Shown: piece by piece, positions 37,421 to 47,781 of the stretch | How the letters are laid out: each line of letters opens with the position of its first letter | How positions within the stretch are numbered: position 1 is the first letter of the stretch | Assembly: GCA_963807155.1 (NCBI GenBank) | Contig: CAWEAZ010000038.1 | Span: 157,410-221,409 of the forward strand | Direction: 5' to 3' | Source of the DNA: JACCZX01 sp963807155 | GTDB lineage: Bacteria > Pseudomonadota > Gammaproteobacteria > Burkholderiales > Burkholderiaceae_F | Length of the DNA: 64,000 bases | The notes under the pieces: generated by a model | What the model saw: the letters and a program-made list of their open reading frames with translations, nothing else | Told to the model about the DNA's origin: nothing | Databases searched by the model: none | Program-made: the position numbers and the translations under genes

Positions 37421-38560
37421 ATGATCCGCGGCAACGATCCCATACTGCTGACCCCCGGTCCTCTGACAACTTCACTGCGAACGAAGCAGGCGATGCTGAA
37501 CGATTGGGGTTCGTGGGACGCAGCCTTCAACTCGATCACCGCCAGTATCAGGCGCGATACGGTCGAGATCGTCAATGGCGGCGCCGACTACACCTGCGTG
37601 CCGCTGCAGGGGAGCGGAACCTTTTCGGTCGAAGCGGCGATCGGCACGCTCGTGCCGCGCGATGGCAAGGTGCTGGTACCGAACAACGGTGCGTACTGCG
37701 CACGGATCGTTCGCATCTGCAAGTATCTGAATCGAGCAGTTGTCGATCTCGCGGTGCCGGAGGATCAGCCGACTACCGGCGCCATCGTCGAAGCGGCACT
37801 CGTCGCCGATCCATCGATCACGCACGTGGCGCAGGTGCATTGCGAAACCGGCGCTGGCATATTGAACGACTTGGCCGGCGTCGCGCAAGCATGTCGCAAG
37901 CACAACAAAGGTCTGATAGTCGACGCGATGAGCTCGTTTGCCGCCTTGCCGATCGACGTGCGGAACATTCCGTTCGATGCGCTGGTCGCGGCAAGCGGCA
38001 AATGCCTGGAAGGCGTGCCCGGCATGGGCTTTGTGATCGTCAAGAAATCGCTGCTCGAGAGCCGCGCAGGCAACGCACACTCGCTGGCGATGGATCTGCA
38101 CGATCAATATGTGTACATGGAAAAGACGACGCAGTGGCGCTACACACCACCAACGCACGTTGTCGCTGCCTTGCGTGTCGCGATCGATCAATACAAGGAA
38201 GAGGGCGGTCAGCCCGCACGGCTCGCGCGCTATTCAAACAACTGTGCAGCATTGATCGACGGCATGGCGAAGCTTGGCTTCAGGCCGTTCCTCGCATCGG
38301 CGGTACAGGCCCCGATCATCGTTACCTTTCATGCGCCAGCCGATCCGGCGTACACGTTCAAGACGTTCTACGAAATGACACGCGACCGCGGGTACATCTT
38401 GTATCCGGGCAAACTGACGCAAGTCGAAACGTTTCGGGTCGGATGCATCGGTGCAATCGATGCGAACGAGATGCGCAATGTCGTCAGTGCGGTCGAACAA
38501 ACGTTGAAAGCGATGGGAATCAAGCAGGTTGCGCCTGTTACTCAGCGCAAAGCTGCGTAG
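37421..38560 (+). CDS. phnW: 2-aminoethylphosphonate--pyruvate transaminase
   Basis: PLP enzyme (379 aa) that moves the amino group of AEP to pyruvate, giving phosphonoacetaldehyde and alanine. The PLP lysine is Lys194 in ASGKCLEG; GGADYTCVPLQGSGTFSVEA and VDAMSSF are family motifs. It lies 11 nt after the transporter. With phnY and phnA it completes the route AEP to acetate plus phosphate. Alanine dehydrogenase nearby could recycle the alanine (inference). Confidence 0.95.
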   Translation: MIRGNDPILLTPGPLTTSLRTKQAMLNDWGSWDAAFNSITASIRRDTVEIVNGGADYTCVPLQGSGTFSVEAAIGTLVPRDGKVLVPNNGAYCARIVRICKYLNRAVVDLAVPEDQPTTGAIVEAALVADPSITHVAQVHCETGAGILNDLAGVAQACRKHNKGLIVDAMSSFAALPIDVRNIPFDALVAASGKCLEGVPGMGFVIVKKSLLESRAGNAHSLAMDLHDQYVYMEKTTQWRYTPPTHVVAALRVAIDQYKEEGGQPARLARYSNNCAALIDGMAKLGFRPFLASAVQAPIIVTFHAPADPAYTFKTFYEMTRDRGYILYPGKLTQVETFRVGCIGAIDANEMRNVVSAVEQTLKAMGIKQVAPVTQRKAA

Positions 38561-38565
38561 CAGAG

Positions 38566-40141
38566 CTACATAAAGCCCTCGGGCGCAAGCGGGCCGAGCA
38601 GCTCGACCTGCATGCGGCGCCAGAAGGTTGCGGGCTCGCTGCGCAGCGTGCTTGCGTCCTTCGTGTCGGTCGATATCCAGGCGAGGCCGGTTTCGTCGAG
38701 TGCCATCTTCCATACGCGATCGCTCGACGTTATGCGGTCGAACGCCTGCGCTACTTGCGCCGCGAGCTGGGGACTGTCGACCAGTATCCCGAGCTCACTG
38801 TTGTACCAAGCCGAACGCGGGTCAAAATTCATGGAGCCGATCAGCACGGTGCGTTGATCCATGACGAAAGCCTTCGCGTGTAGGCTCGCTTCGCTGCTGC
38901 CTGAGCCAAGCGTTGTCGATCCACGACTGACGCCGATGTCCGGCGCGGCGGTCGGCTTCAATTCGTACAGCGTGACACCGTGCTTGAGCAATGCCGGTCG
39001 GTATTTCGCGTACCCGGCATGCACCAGCGGCACGTCAGTCGCACTCAGCGAGTTAGTCAACACGCGCACCTTGACCCCGCGGTCGACGAGGTCCTTCAGC
39101 AAACTCGTGCCGCTCTCGCCCGGCACGAAGTACGGCGATACCATCAACAAAGACTGCCGGGTCGCACGCAACTGCTCGGCCACCTCCGTTAGAACATAGC
39201 TTTCGACTTCCGGAGACTTGTCGGCGTCGAACTTCGATACCGGATCGACCACCGCGTGCGCCGTCGCCCAGACAACGGCGCGCCGGCCCGCGAGCAAATC
39301 AGCGATCGGGGCACTTTTCTTCAGCGACATACCGTAAGTCGATGCCTTGATCTGCTCGATACGGTTTGCGAACTCGGCCAGACGTGTGGGCACCGTGTCT
39401 TTGTTGGCGCCGTCAGGTGCGGTGATCGGCAGCGCCCATTCACTGTTCCAGTAGCGGTCGAAACTGCGGGAGATCTCGCGCGTCACAGGGCCGAGTGTCA
39501 ACACGTCGAGATCGGCGAACAGTGTCTCGCTCGGGCCGCTGAAATATTTGTTGCCCAGATTGCGACCGCCGATGATCGCGCCGACGTTGTCGGCGATCCA
39601 TGCCTTGTTATGCATGCGTCGATTCAGCCGCTCACCATCGGCGATCAACTCGAGCAACCGAGCTGGCGCAAATCCGCGTCCGGCGAACGGATTGAAGACG
39701 CGCACTTCGATGCCGGGTACCGAAGCCAATAGAGAAAGGTCGAGCCCTTGCCCCGACCCGTGAAGGTCGTCGATCAGCAGGCGCACGCGCACGCTGCGGC
39801 GGGCGGCATCGATCAACTCGCCTAGCAATAACGTGCCACTTTCGTCGTTGAAAATGGCGTAATACTGAACATCGAGTGTGCGCGTCGCGCGCTGCGCGAG
39901 CCCGACACGCGCGGAGAACGCTTCAACGCCCTGGCCAAGCAAAAACAAGCCCGACTGCCCTGCCGGCACGGCGCGCGGGCGCAGCGCTGCGACTTGCCGG
40001 CCCAAAGGAGTCGCGTCCGGCGCTGTTATCACGTACGACGGGGTCGGAGGCTCTTTCGGTTTGGGCGTTGTCGTGCATGCGGTGAGTACCGCTGCCATAG
40101 CCGCCAGCCAGATGAGTTCTGAGACGCAACACGTTATTCAT
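38566..40141 (-). pseudogene. Phospholipase-D/cardiolipin-synthase-like lipoprotein, frameshift in signal peptide
   Basis: PLD-superfamily protein with two HKD motifs: HNKAWIADNVGAIIGGRN and HAKAFVMDQRTVLIGSMNFD. It resembles ClsC/YmdC-type enzymes that join or transfer phospholipid head groups. The open frame starts at 40098 inside a lipoprotein signal. Reading from ATG 40141 and skipping one base near 40110 gives MNNVLRLRTIW then LAAMAAVLTAC, a perfect lipobox signal. So one extra base sits in the leader. Corrected length is about 525 aa. Convergent with phnW. Confidence 0.75.
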
Positions 40142-40250
40142 CCAGTTAGTATCGACTGAGCGAGCGGGCTCATTCAGCTCGTGTCAGAACGTGCAGCCGA
40201 ACAATTCGGACGACCGCATGCCGAAAATATTGTGTCGACGGCACCATCGA

Positions 40251-41103
40251 TCAGGCCGCCTTCAGCGCCACAACGCCGATTACGACAGCGCCCACTCCGG
40301 CCCAACGCCGTAACGTCAATTTCTCCCTTAGCAATCGTGCGCCGATCAGAGTGGCAAAGAGCACCGATGTTTCTCTCAGCGATGCAACCAGCGCTACCGG
40401 TGCTTTGGTCATTGCCCAGACGGATATCGCGTAGGCGCCGGCCGACATAGCGCCGCCGATGAGTCCATGCCAGCGTCGCTCGACGAGAGCCTCGACAAAC
40501 GCTCGCTTTCGCGTCACCAGCATATAGATCGAAAATGGGATCGCATCGAGCACGAAGAGCCACACGATGTACGCCCACGGGATCGCCGGCAAGACGCGCG
40601 CCCGTGCCGTCGATGATCGTGTAAACCGCAATCACCGCTGCGTTACCGAGTGCGAAGCTCACAGCGCGCCCATGACCGACCAGCACGGGCGCATTGCCGG
40701 TGGGGCGCAACGCCAGTGCAATCACGCCCACCGAAATCATCAGCATGCCGAGCCAGCTTATCGGAGCGGGAAGCTCGCGCAGCCAGACAATGCCGAGCAG
40801 CGCCGTGATCAGCGGCGCGACACCGCGCATCAACGGGTACACCAGCGACAGCTCTCCGGTGCGATACGCATTCACCATCAGGAAGTAGTACGCGAGATGC
40901 GTGAGGATCGAGCCGAAAATGTACGGCCAGCTTGCCGGTGCCGGCAGCGGGACAACGAGCAAGAGCGGAATGCCGATCAAGCCTGCGCCGGCGACGATGG
41001 TCGCGGTGTCCAGCAGCACGTCGCTGCCGCCTTTGATCATCGCGTTCCAGGACGCGTGCAGCAGTGCCGCAAGCAGCACTGCAAGCGTGATCTCGATACT
41101 CAA
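40251..41103 (-). pseudogene. DMT-family (EamA) transporter, one-base frameshift
   Basis: Ten-helix drug/metabolite transporter with two EamA repeats. The first frame runs through the first repeat to YTIIDGTGAR. An extra base near 40593 shifts to the frame IPWAYIVWLFVLDAIPFSIYMLVTRKRAF, which completes the second repeat and ends at 40251. Corrected length is about 283 aa. It sits 10 nt downstream of the alanine dehydrogenase gene and may share its transcript. Confidence 0.78.
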
Positions 41104-41113
41104 AGCGCGAAGC

Positions 41114-42233
41114 TCAAGGCGGTAGCACTGCGTCCGATGGCGTGTACGGAAGGGTCAGCGCCTTCGCCACTGCCTTGTAAGTCACTTTGCCGGCGGCGAT
41201 GTTCAGGCCTTCCTTCAGATATCGATTCTCGGAAAGTGCACGGCGCCATCCCTTATTCGCCAGCTGCAGTGCGAATGGCAACGTGGCATTGTTCAGCGCA
41301 TAGGTCGACGTACGTGGCACCGCGCCCGGCATGTTCGCGACCATGTAATGCACGACGCCATCGATCACGTAGGTCGGATCGGCGTGCGTGGTCGGACGCG
41401 ATGTCTCGCAGCTGCCGCCCTGGTCGATCGCAACGTCGACGATCACCGAGCCGCGCTTCATCTGCGGCAACATCGCTCGCGTGACAAGCTTCGGAGCCTC
41501 AGCTCCGGGAATCAGCACGCCTGAGATCACGAGATCGGCGCGCAACACTTCGCGCTCGACGTTGTCCCGGTTCGAAAATATCGTCATCACGCGCGCGCCG
41601 AGCATCGAATCGATGCGACGCAGCGCATCGATCGAGTTATCGATCACGATGACTTCGGCACCGGTGCCTACCGCCATTTGAGCGGCGTTCGATGCCGACC
41701 ATGCCGGCGCCCAGAATCAGGATGCGTCCGGGCGCAACGCCAGCAACTCCGCCGAGCAGCATGCCCATGCCACCGGCGGACTTCTCGAGACAACGCGCGC
41801 CCGCCTGCACCGACAAACGGCCCGCCACCTCCGACATCGGCGCCAACAGCGGTAGCCCACCGGTGGGCGAAGTGACAGTTTCGTAGGCGATGCAAATCGC
41901 GCCGCTCTTCAACAGATCGGCCGCTTGTTCCGGATCGGGCGCCAGATGCAGGTATGTAAAAAGAATCTGGCCCTCACGCAGCATCGCGCGTTCAATCGCC
42001 TGAGGTTCCTTGACCTTGACGATCATCTCTGCGCGCTTGAAGACTTCTTCGGCGCTCGCGGCGATCTGCGCTCCTGCGCGTCGATAGTCATCGTCGGTCG
42101 CGCCGATGCCGGCGCCGGCGTCGGTTTGCACGACCACCTCGTGCTTGTGAAGCGTCATCTCGCGCACCGATGACGGGGTAAGGCCGACGCGATATTCGTG
42201 GACCTTGATCTCTTTCGGTACGCCGACCAGCAT
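41114..42233 (-). pseudogene. ald: Alanine dehydrogenase, one-base frameshift
   Basis: NAD-dependent alanine dehydrogenase (alanine to pyruvate and ammonia). N-terminal half MLVGVPKEIKVHEYRVGLTP, catalytic Lys/His region KVKEPQ and LHLAPD. The NAD motif GILILGAGMVG breaks because of one extra A near 41698. Removing it reads GMVGSNAAQMAVGTGAEVIVID and continues to 41114. Corrected length is about 373 aa, normal. It could supply pyruvate for PhnW by recycling alanine. Confidence 0.85.
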
Positions 42234-42242
42234 ATTGTTCCC

Positions 42243-44766
42243 CTAGCTCTTTACACGTCGCGAATCGGGATCGTAAGGCGCTTTCAGCGAGACGGTGGCC
42301 GCATAGCGCTCACCGGCAAGATCGATCTCGTACAGACCACTTTCAATCCATGCGCGGTCGGCCATGCCTTCGGTACGCGTTACCAGTCCAAGCGCAACCG
42401 GCTTGCCGATCGTGTGTCCGAAGGCGGCCGACGTGATCGAGCCGATGGGCTCACCGTCGCGCAGGATCAATTCGTTGCCCCAGGCGTTCGTATGCGATGC
42501 ATCGATCACCAGTGAGACGATTCGCCGGCTGACCGCGCGTGGATCGACCGCAGCGAGCGCGTCGCATCCGCGGAAGCCGCCCGGCTTGTCCAGCTTGACC
42601 GCAAAACCGAGTCCTGCCTCGTACGGGTTTATGTCTGGCGACAACTCGCGGCCCCACGCGCGGTAACCTTTCTCCAGGCGCAGCGAGTCGATCGCGTAAT
42701 AGCCGGCGTTCGCGATACCCAACTCAGTGCCTGCCGCCATCAGCGCCTCGTACACGCCGACCGCGAACTCCACCGGAACGTAGAGCTCCCATCCAAGCTC
42801 ACCGACATAGGTGAGCCGAGTTGCACGCACCGTGGCGTATCCGACGTCGATCGCGCGCGACATGCTGAACGGAAAACGAAATGGCGAAAAATCTGCGGTG
42901 GACACGCGCTGCAGTAGCTCACGCGACTTCGGCCCCATCACAGCAATCACTGCATACATCGACGTAATGTCGACCACTTCGCAGCGGGGAGGATCGGGCA
43001 ACGCAGCGAATGCGCGCACGATCACGTCACGGTCGCGTACGGCCTGCGCGCTGCCGGTCACGATCATGTATTCGTTGTGATCGAGCATCGTAACCGTGAA
43101 GTCGCTTTCGTAGCCGCCGCGCTCGTTCAGCATGCCGGTGTAGACCGTTGCGCCAGGCTCGACCGGCATGTCGTTGGCGATGATCGAATTCAACGCGCGG
43201 CGAGCATCCGGACCCTGGATCAACAGCTTCGCAAATGAGCTCATGTCGAAGACTGCCACCCGCTCGCGGCATGCGCGATGCTCGTCGGCGACCCACGAAT
43301 GCCAGTTCTGATGACCCCACGCGTATTCGATCTGCGCCTGTTCGCGTGACGGCGCGAAAAAGTTCGCGCGCTCCCATCCCATCTTCGAGCCGAAGCACGC
43401 GCCGGCGTCGCGCAGCAGGCCATACAACGGCGAGCGCCGAAACGGACGTGCACTTTCCAGCTCGCGATTCGGCCACGGCATCTTGTAGTGCATGCCAAGC
43501 ACTTCGCCGATGCGATCGGGAAGCCAGTTTTCGTTCGAATTGAAGTGGTGAAAGCGGCGAATATCGACCGGCCACAAGTCCAGCGTCGGCTCGCCCTGAA
43601 CGATCCATTCGGCAAGCGCACGGCCTGCGCCGCCGGCGGACGCAATTCCCATCGAGTTAAACCCGCAGCCAACGTAGAAATTTTCGAAGCCGGGCGCGGG
43701 CCCGACGATGAAGTTGTTATCCGCGGTAAACGACTCGGGACCGTTGTAGAACTGCTTGACTTGCGCTGTCTCGAGTGCCGGCACGCGGATCATCGCGTTA
43801 TCCAGCAGAATTTGAAACGCATCCCAGTTATCAGGCAGCAACTGGAATTCAAAGTTTTCCGGGATGCCTCCGCGATGAAGCGCGCTTTGCAGCCACGGCG
43901 TCGCGTTCGGCTCGAATCCGCCCATCAGCAAGCCGCCGACTTCCTCCTTGAAATAGATGTATCCGTCGGGATCGCGCAGCACCGGCAGATCGCGATGCAC
44001 GCCTTCGATCCGATCGGTGACGATGTAGAAGTGCTCGCAGGAAAAAAGCGGCACCGTGACGTTGATCTGGCGCGCGACCGCGCGCGACCACTGGCCACCG
44101 CACAGCACGACGATTTCGGCGTCGATCTGCCCTTCGTCGCCTGCCTTGTTCCGCCAGGTTAGAGACGAAACGCGCTGCGTGCGTGAGGAAGAAGAAGTCT
44201 GCAATCCCGCCACTCGCACATTCTCGAAGATCTTCACGCCGCGATTGCGCGCACCTTTCGCGAGCGCGAGCGTCAAGTCCGCCGGGTTCGCCTTGCCGTC
44301 GCCGGGCAGCCACACTGCACCCTGCAAATCATCGGTCGCCATGATCGGATAAAGCTTCGCGGCGTCGGCGACCGAGATCACGTCGCAATCGACTCCGTGC
44401 GCGCGTGCCACCGCTGCAGTGCGCTTCAGTTGAATCATCCGGTCCGGAAGTGCGCGCCACTGCGAGTGAGCCGCATTGCTTCCAGCCGGTGCCAAGCCCT
44501 GTCTCGGATTCGAGCTTCGAATACAACTCGGTCGAGTACCGGATAAGGCGCGTCATACTCTCGTGCGCACGCAACTGGCCGACCAGCCCTGCAGCGTGCC
44601 ACGTCGTTCCCGACGTCAGCCTTCCCTGTTCGAGCAGCACGACATCTTTCTCGCCGAGCGCGCTCAGGTGATAAGCGACCGAGCACCCCATGATGCCGCC
44701 GCCGATGATGACGATGCGTGCGGCAGCGGGGGGCGTGGACGCCGCGCTCAGAGGCTCGGAGTTCAC
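42243..44766 (-). pseudogene. FAD-dependent dimethylglycine/sarcosine dehydrogenase-like protein with GcvT domain, one-base frameshift
   Basis: Flavoprotein of the DMGDH/SDH family. N-terminal Rossmann motif IVIIGGGIMGCSVAYHL and HAAGLVGQLR (covalent-FAD-type His) are in the first frame. An extra T near 44449, after GSLAVART, moves to the frame PDRMIQLKRTAAVARAHG, which runs to 42243. The last ~370 residues are a GcvT/aminomethyltransferase fold that transfers one-carbon units to folate. Corrected length is about 840 aa. Exact amine substrate is unknown. It overlaps the ArsR gene by 4 nt. Confidence 0.8.
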
Positions 44767-45458
44767 GATGAGCTTTCTGTCACGCGGAATCGCTGTCTAA
44801 ATGCTCGCTCGCCGGACGGCGAAAAGGTCACCACCCGCGAATCCTTCGCGCGTCGCGCCCAGCCGAGTTCGTAACATCGGTCCAACAGCGCCGCACCGGC
44901 GGCGCCTGCGAGATGATGACGGCGCTCGCTCCAATCGAGGCAGGTGCGCGACAACCGGCGGCGTTGCGAAGCCAGCGTATCAAAATCGATTCCGATTTCG
45001 GCGAAAAACCGCTTGCCGGCGCGCGTAAAAATCAGTCCGTCGGCGTCGCGTCGCACATATCGACGGTGCTCCAGGCTGTCGAGCGCGAGTACGCCCAACT
45101 CCCCGGCAAGATGGTCATAGCAAACGCGCGCCTTTCTCAACGCGGGTTCGCGCGGGCTTGAGCGAACCCGGACGGCGCCGGTGCGGTACGCCACGCCCAT
45201 CAGGCTTTCAAGAAGGTGTGCCACGTCGCGGTCTGCGAGTCGAAAGTACCGGTGCCGTCCCTGGCTCTCGACGACGATCAAGCGCGCATCAAGCAATTTG
45301 GCCAGGTGTGAGCTGATCGTCTGCTTGGTCAGATTGGCGACCCCCGCAAGCTCCGTCGCGGTCAGCGCCTCGCCTCCCACCAGAGCCGTCAGAATCTCGG
45401 CGCGGGCGTGATCACCGACTAGAGCGGCGATGCGAACGATGCTTGGGCCGTCTTTCAT
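44763..45458 (-). CDS. ArsR-family transcriptional regulator
   Basis: A 231-aa regulator from ATG 45458. Winged HTH ARAEILTALVGGEALTATELAGVANLTKQTISSHLAKLLDARLI followed by GRHRYFRLADRDVAHLLESL. The C-terminal half carries conserved Cys/Asp/Trp residues (KARVCYDHLAGELGV, SRTCLDWSERRHHLAG) found in a subgroup of longer ArsR proteins. It overlaps the DMGDH-like gene and is divergent from the NIPSNAP gene, so it may control either. Confidence 0.85.
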   Translation of the reverse strand: MKDGPSIVRIAALVGDHARAEILTALVGGEALTATELAGVANLTKQTISSHLAKLLDARLIVVESQGRHRYFRLADRDVAHLLESLMGVAYRTGAVRVRSSPREPALRKARVCYDHLAGELGVLALDSLEHRRYVRRDADGLIFTRAGKRFFAEIGIDFDTLASQRRRLSRTCLDWSERRHHLAGAAGAALLDRCYELGWARRAKDSRVVTFSPSGERAFRQRFRVTESSS

Positions 45459-45531
45459 AGTTCGATCGTAGTCGAACCATTGCGGCACGGCAAGGCGCTA
45501 TCGTCGTGCCTTGCGAACACGACGAGACAAC

Positions 45532-45852
45532 ATGAAGATCACCTGCTTTATCCGTTACGAGATCGACCCATTTCAGCGCGATGCATTCAAGCAGTACGCG
45601 GACACCTGGGCGCGCATCATTCCACGCTGTGGCGGCGACCTGGTCGGCTACTTTCTGCCGTACGAAGGAACGAACAATGTCGCGTGGGGATTGATCGCGT
45701 TCGACAGCCTCGCCGCCTACGAAGCGTATCGAGCGCGACTCAAGACTGATCCAGAAGGCCGCGCGAACTTCGCGTTCGCGCAGGAAAAACGGCTGATCCT
45801 GCGCGAAGAACGTACCTTTCTGGAAGCGGTGGAGAGCACGTTTCGTGCGTGA
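45532..45852 (+). CDS. NIPSNAP-family protein
   Basis: A 106-aa ferredoxin-like alpha/beta-barrel protein: MKITCFIRYEIDPFQRDAFKQ, W...IPRCGGDLVGYFLPYEG, LIAFDSLAAYEAYR. NIPSNAP domain proteins are small and of unclear role, sometimes linked to degradation pathways. ATG 45532 is 73 nt from the divergent ArsR start; it converges with the Kelch gene. Confidence 0.85.
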   Translation: MKITCFIRYEIDPFQRDAFKQYADTWARIIPRCGGDLVGYFLPYEGTNNVAWGLIAFDSLAAYEAYRARLKTDPEGRANFAFAQEKRLILREERTFLEAVESTFRA

Positions 45853-45869
45853 TGCGGCTGGCTGGTGGA

Positions 45870-46952
45870 TTACGCAGCTGCGAGCGTAAAAGCCTCGTGC
45901 ACAGCGCTCTGAACGCTGCCGCCGACAATCGGTCCTCCGCCAGCGACGTGTATCGCACCGCCGACCACTGCAGCGCCGAGGCCGTGGCGCGGAGTAGGCA
46001 TCGGCGCGTACGCTTCCCATCGATCCGTCGCGGAATCGTAGGCTTCGTTCTGCCCGTAGACGCGGTCGGTACCCTCGCCGCCCATCACGAAAATCTTGCC
46101 CTGGTACAGCGCTGCGCCATGGCCCGAACGCGCCGTCGGCAGCGGACGCCGTGTTTCCCACCGGTCCTTCTGCGCGTCATACACGTGATGCAGATTTGAG
46201 TTCGTATGGAAACTATCCACGCGCCCACCGATCACGTGGATGAAGGTGCCCACTGTTACGGTTCCCGTGTGATCGCGACCCGTAGGCAACGGCGCGAGCT
46301 TTTCCCAGCGATCACTCTTTGGGTCGTATACGTAGTGCCAGTCGACTGATTTCTTTTCGGCTGGCGTGTCGCCGATTGCGCCGCCGATTGCATGGACCCG
46401 TCCGCTCAATGCTGTTGCGGCGATCGCACCACAGCGATTTGGCAACGGCGCAATAGGAGACCACACACCCGTCTTCAACTCCAGGACGAAACACAACGCG
46501 TCGGGCTTCGCGTTCTGAGCAAGATGGCCGCCGATCGCATAAAGTTTTGCATCGGCCACGCAAACGCCAACGTGATTAGCACCACGCGGCAACGGTGCCC
46601 CATCTGACCAGCGGTCGGCAACCGGATCGTAAATCTGATGGTACGGTCGATCGACCCGCTGCTCTGCGTAGCCGCCGAGCATGTGCATCCGGTCGGCATG
46701 CTGAGTGGCCCACGCCATCTCACTGCGCGGAAGCGGAAGTGCCGCGCGCGTCAACCAGCGTCCGGCATTCGCTGCCTTGGGCGCGGGGCTTTCAATGGAG
46801 CGCTGCGTTTGTGCCGCAGTCGGTAGCGGAATGCGGCCAGGCTTTGCAAGACTCTCATATTGATCGCCATGTGCGCCGTGATCCGACTGGGCGCGACCCA
46901 CGCGCGCGAAAGCGAGCGTGGCGCCCGCGAACAGGAGTTTTCTACGATGCAT
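45870..46952 (-). CDS. Exported Kelch-repeat protein
   Basis: A 360-aa protein with an arginine-containing signal (MHRRKLLFAGATLAFARVGRAQ) that may use Tat or Sec. Six Kelch repeats follow (pattern ...YDPKSDRWEKLAPLPTGRDHTGTVTVG.FIHVIGGR), forming a beta-propeller. Similar to NanM-type sialate mutarotases and galactose-oxidase-like propellers, but no specific active-site set is recognised. Function unknown. Confidence 0.85.
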   Translation of the reverse strand: MHRRKLLFAGATLAFARVGRAQSDHGAHGDQYESLAKPGRIPLPTAAQTQRSIESPAPKAANAGRWLTRAALPLPRSEMAWATQHADRMHMLGGYAEQRVDRPYHQIYDPVADRWSDGAPLPRGANHVGVCVADAKLYAIGGHLAQNAKPDALCFVLELKTGVWSPIAPLPNRCGAIAATALSGRVHAIGGAIGDTPAEKKSVDWHYVYDPKSDRWEKLAPLPTGRDHTGTVTVGTFIHVIGGRVDSFHTNSNLHHVYDAQKDRWETRRPLPTARSGHGAALYQGKIFVMGGEGTDRVYGQNEAYDSATDRWEAYAPMPTPRHGLGAAVVGGAIHVAGGGPIVGGSVQSAVHEAFTLAAA

Positions 46953-46963
46953 GGCTGTTCATA

Positions 46964-47716
46964 CTATTCCACGCCGCCCGAAACGAAGGCCGCTTTGCCC
47001 GCCTGCGAATCGAGCACTTTCAACACCGCTCGTGCGGGCTCGGCAGCTTTCGCGCCGGTCATTACCGCCGCCTCGTAACTCGTGTAGTTCTGAATTTCGG
47101 CGGGCAGCGGCCCGACGAACTTTAGCCCCTTCGGTTCATACATTCGAATCTCGGTGATCGCACCAAACCCGATCTCGGTTCCCTTGCCTTTGATCACGTG
47201 CTCCATAACCGATGCACCGTCTGGATAGCGTGTGGTCTTAGGTTTGATCTGAGCGAGCACTCCCATCTTTTCGAAGAGCTTATCGAGATAGAGTCCGGTG
47301 GACGCAGTGTTGTAAACGACTGACTCAGCCGCAAGCAGCGCTGCTTGGAACTGATCCACCGTTGCAACAGTTGGCGCTGAAGCGTTTGCACGGACGACGA
47401 TGCCCACACCGACGCGGCCGAGCGGAACACGGGTGCTTGCGTCGACCTTCCCGTCCTTGACGGCCTGTGAAATAACAGCCGGCGGTGAAATCAGGATGTC
47501 GTACACCTCGTTATCTGCAAGCCGCTTCAGAATCTGCGGCGCGGTATTGAACTGTATCCGCAACTCGTGGCCGGTCTCGCGCTTCACTAACTCGGCAAAC
47601 CGATGCAGGCCTGGCTCAACGGCTCCTGCGCTTAGTACTTTGATTTCCGCCGCTTGCACGTTCATCGTAAACGTCGCAAACGTTGCCAACACGGCAGCGA
47701 CCTTATTCATTCGCAA
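46964..47716 (-). CDS. ModA-like periplasmic substrate-binding protein
   Basis: A 250-aa protein with signal MRMNKVAAVLATFATFTMNVQA and the family opening EIKVLSAGAVEPGLHRFAELVKRETGHELRIQFN. Belongs to the molybdate-type/extracellular solute-binding group 2; the ligand may be molybdate or an organic acid. No ABC permease or ATPase is adjacent, so it is an orphan binding protein. Confidence 0.8.
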   Translation of the reverse strand: MRMNKVAAVLATFATFTMNVQAAEIKVLSAGAVEPGLHRFAELVKRETGHELRIQFNTAPQILKRLADNEVYDILISPPAVISQAVKDGKVDASTRVPLGRVGVGIVVRANASAPTVATVDQFQAALLAAESVVYNTASTGLYLDKLFEKMGVLAQIKPKTTRYPDGASVMEHVIKGKGTEIGFGAITEIRMYEPKGLKFVGPLPAEIQNYTSYEAAVMTGAKAAEPARAVLKVLDSQAGKAAFVSGGVE

Positions 47717-47781
47717 ATCATCCTTCGTTTACCAAACCAATGTCCCGGCCAGATGCGGTCCCAGTGGCGATTCTCACTGGC

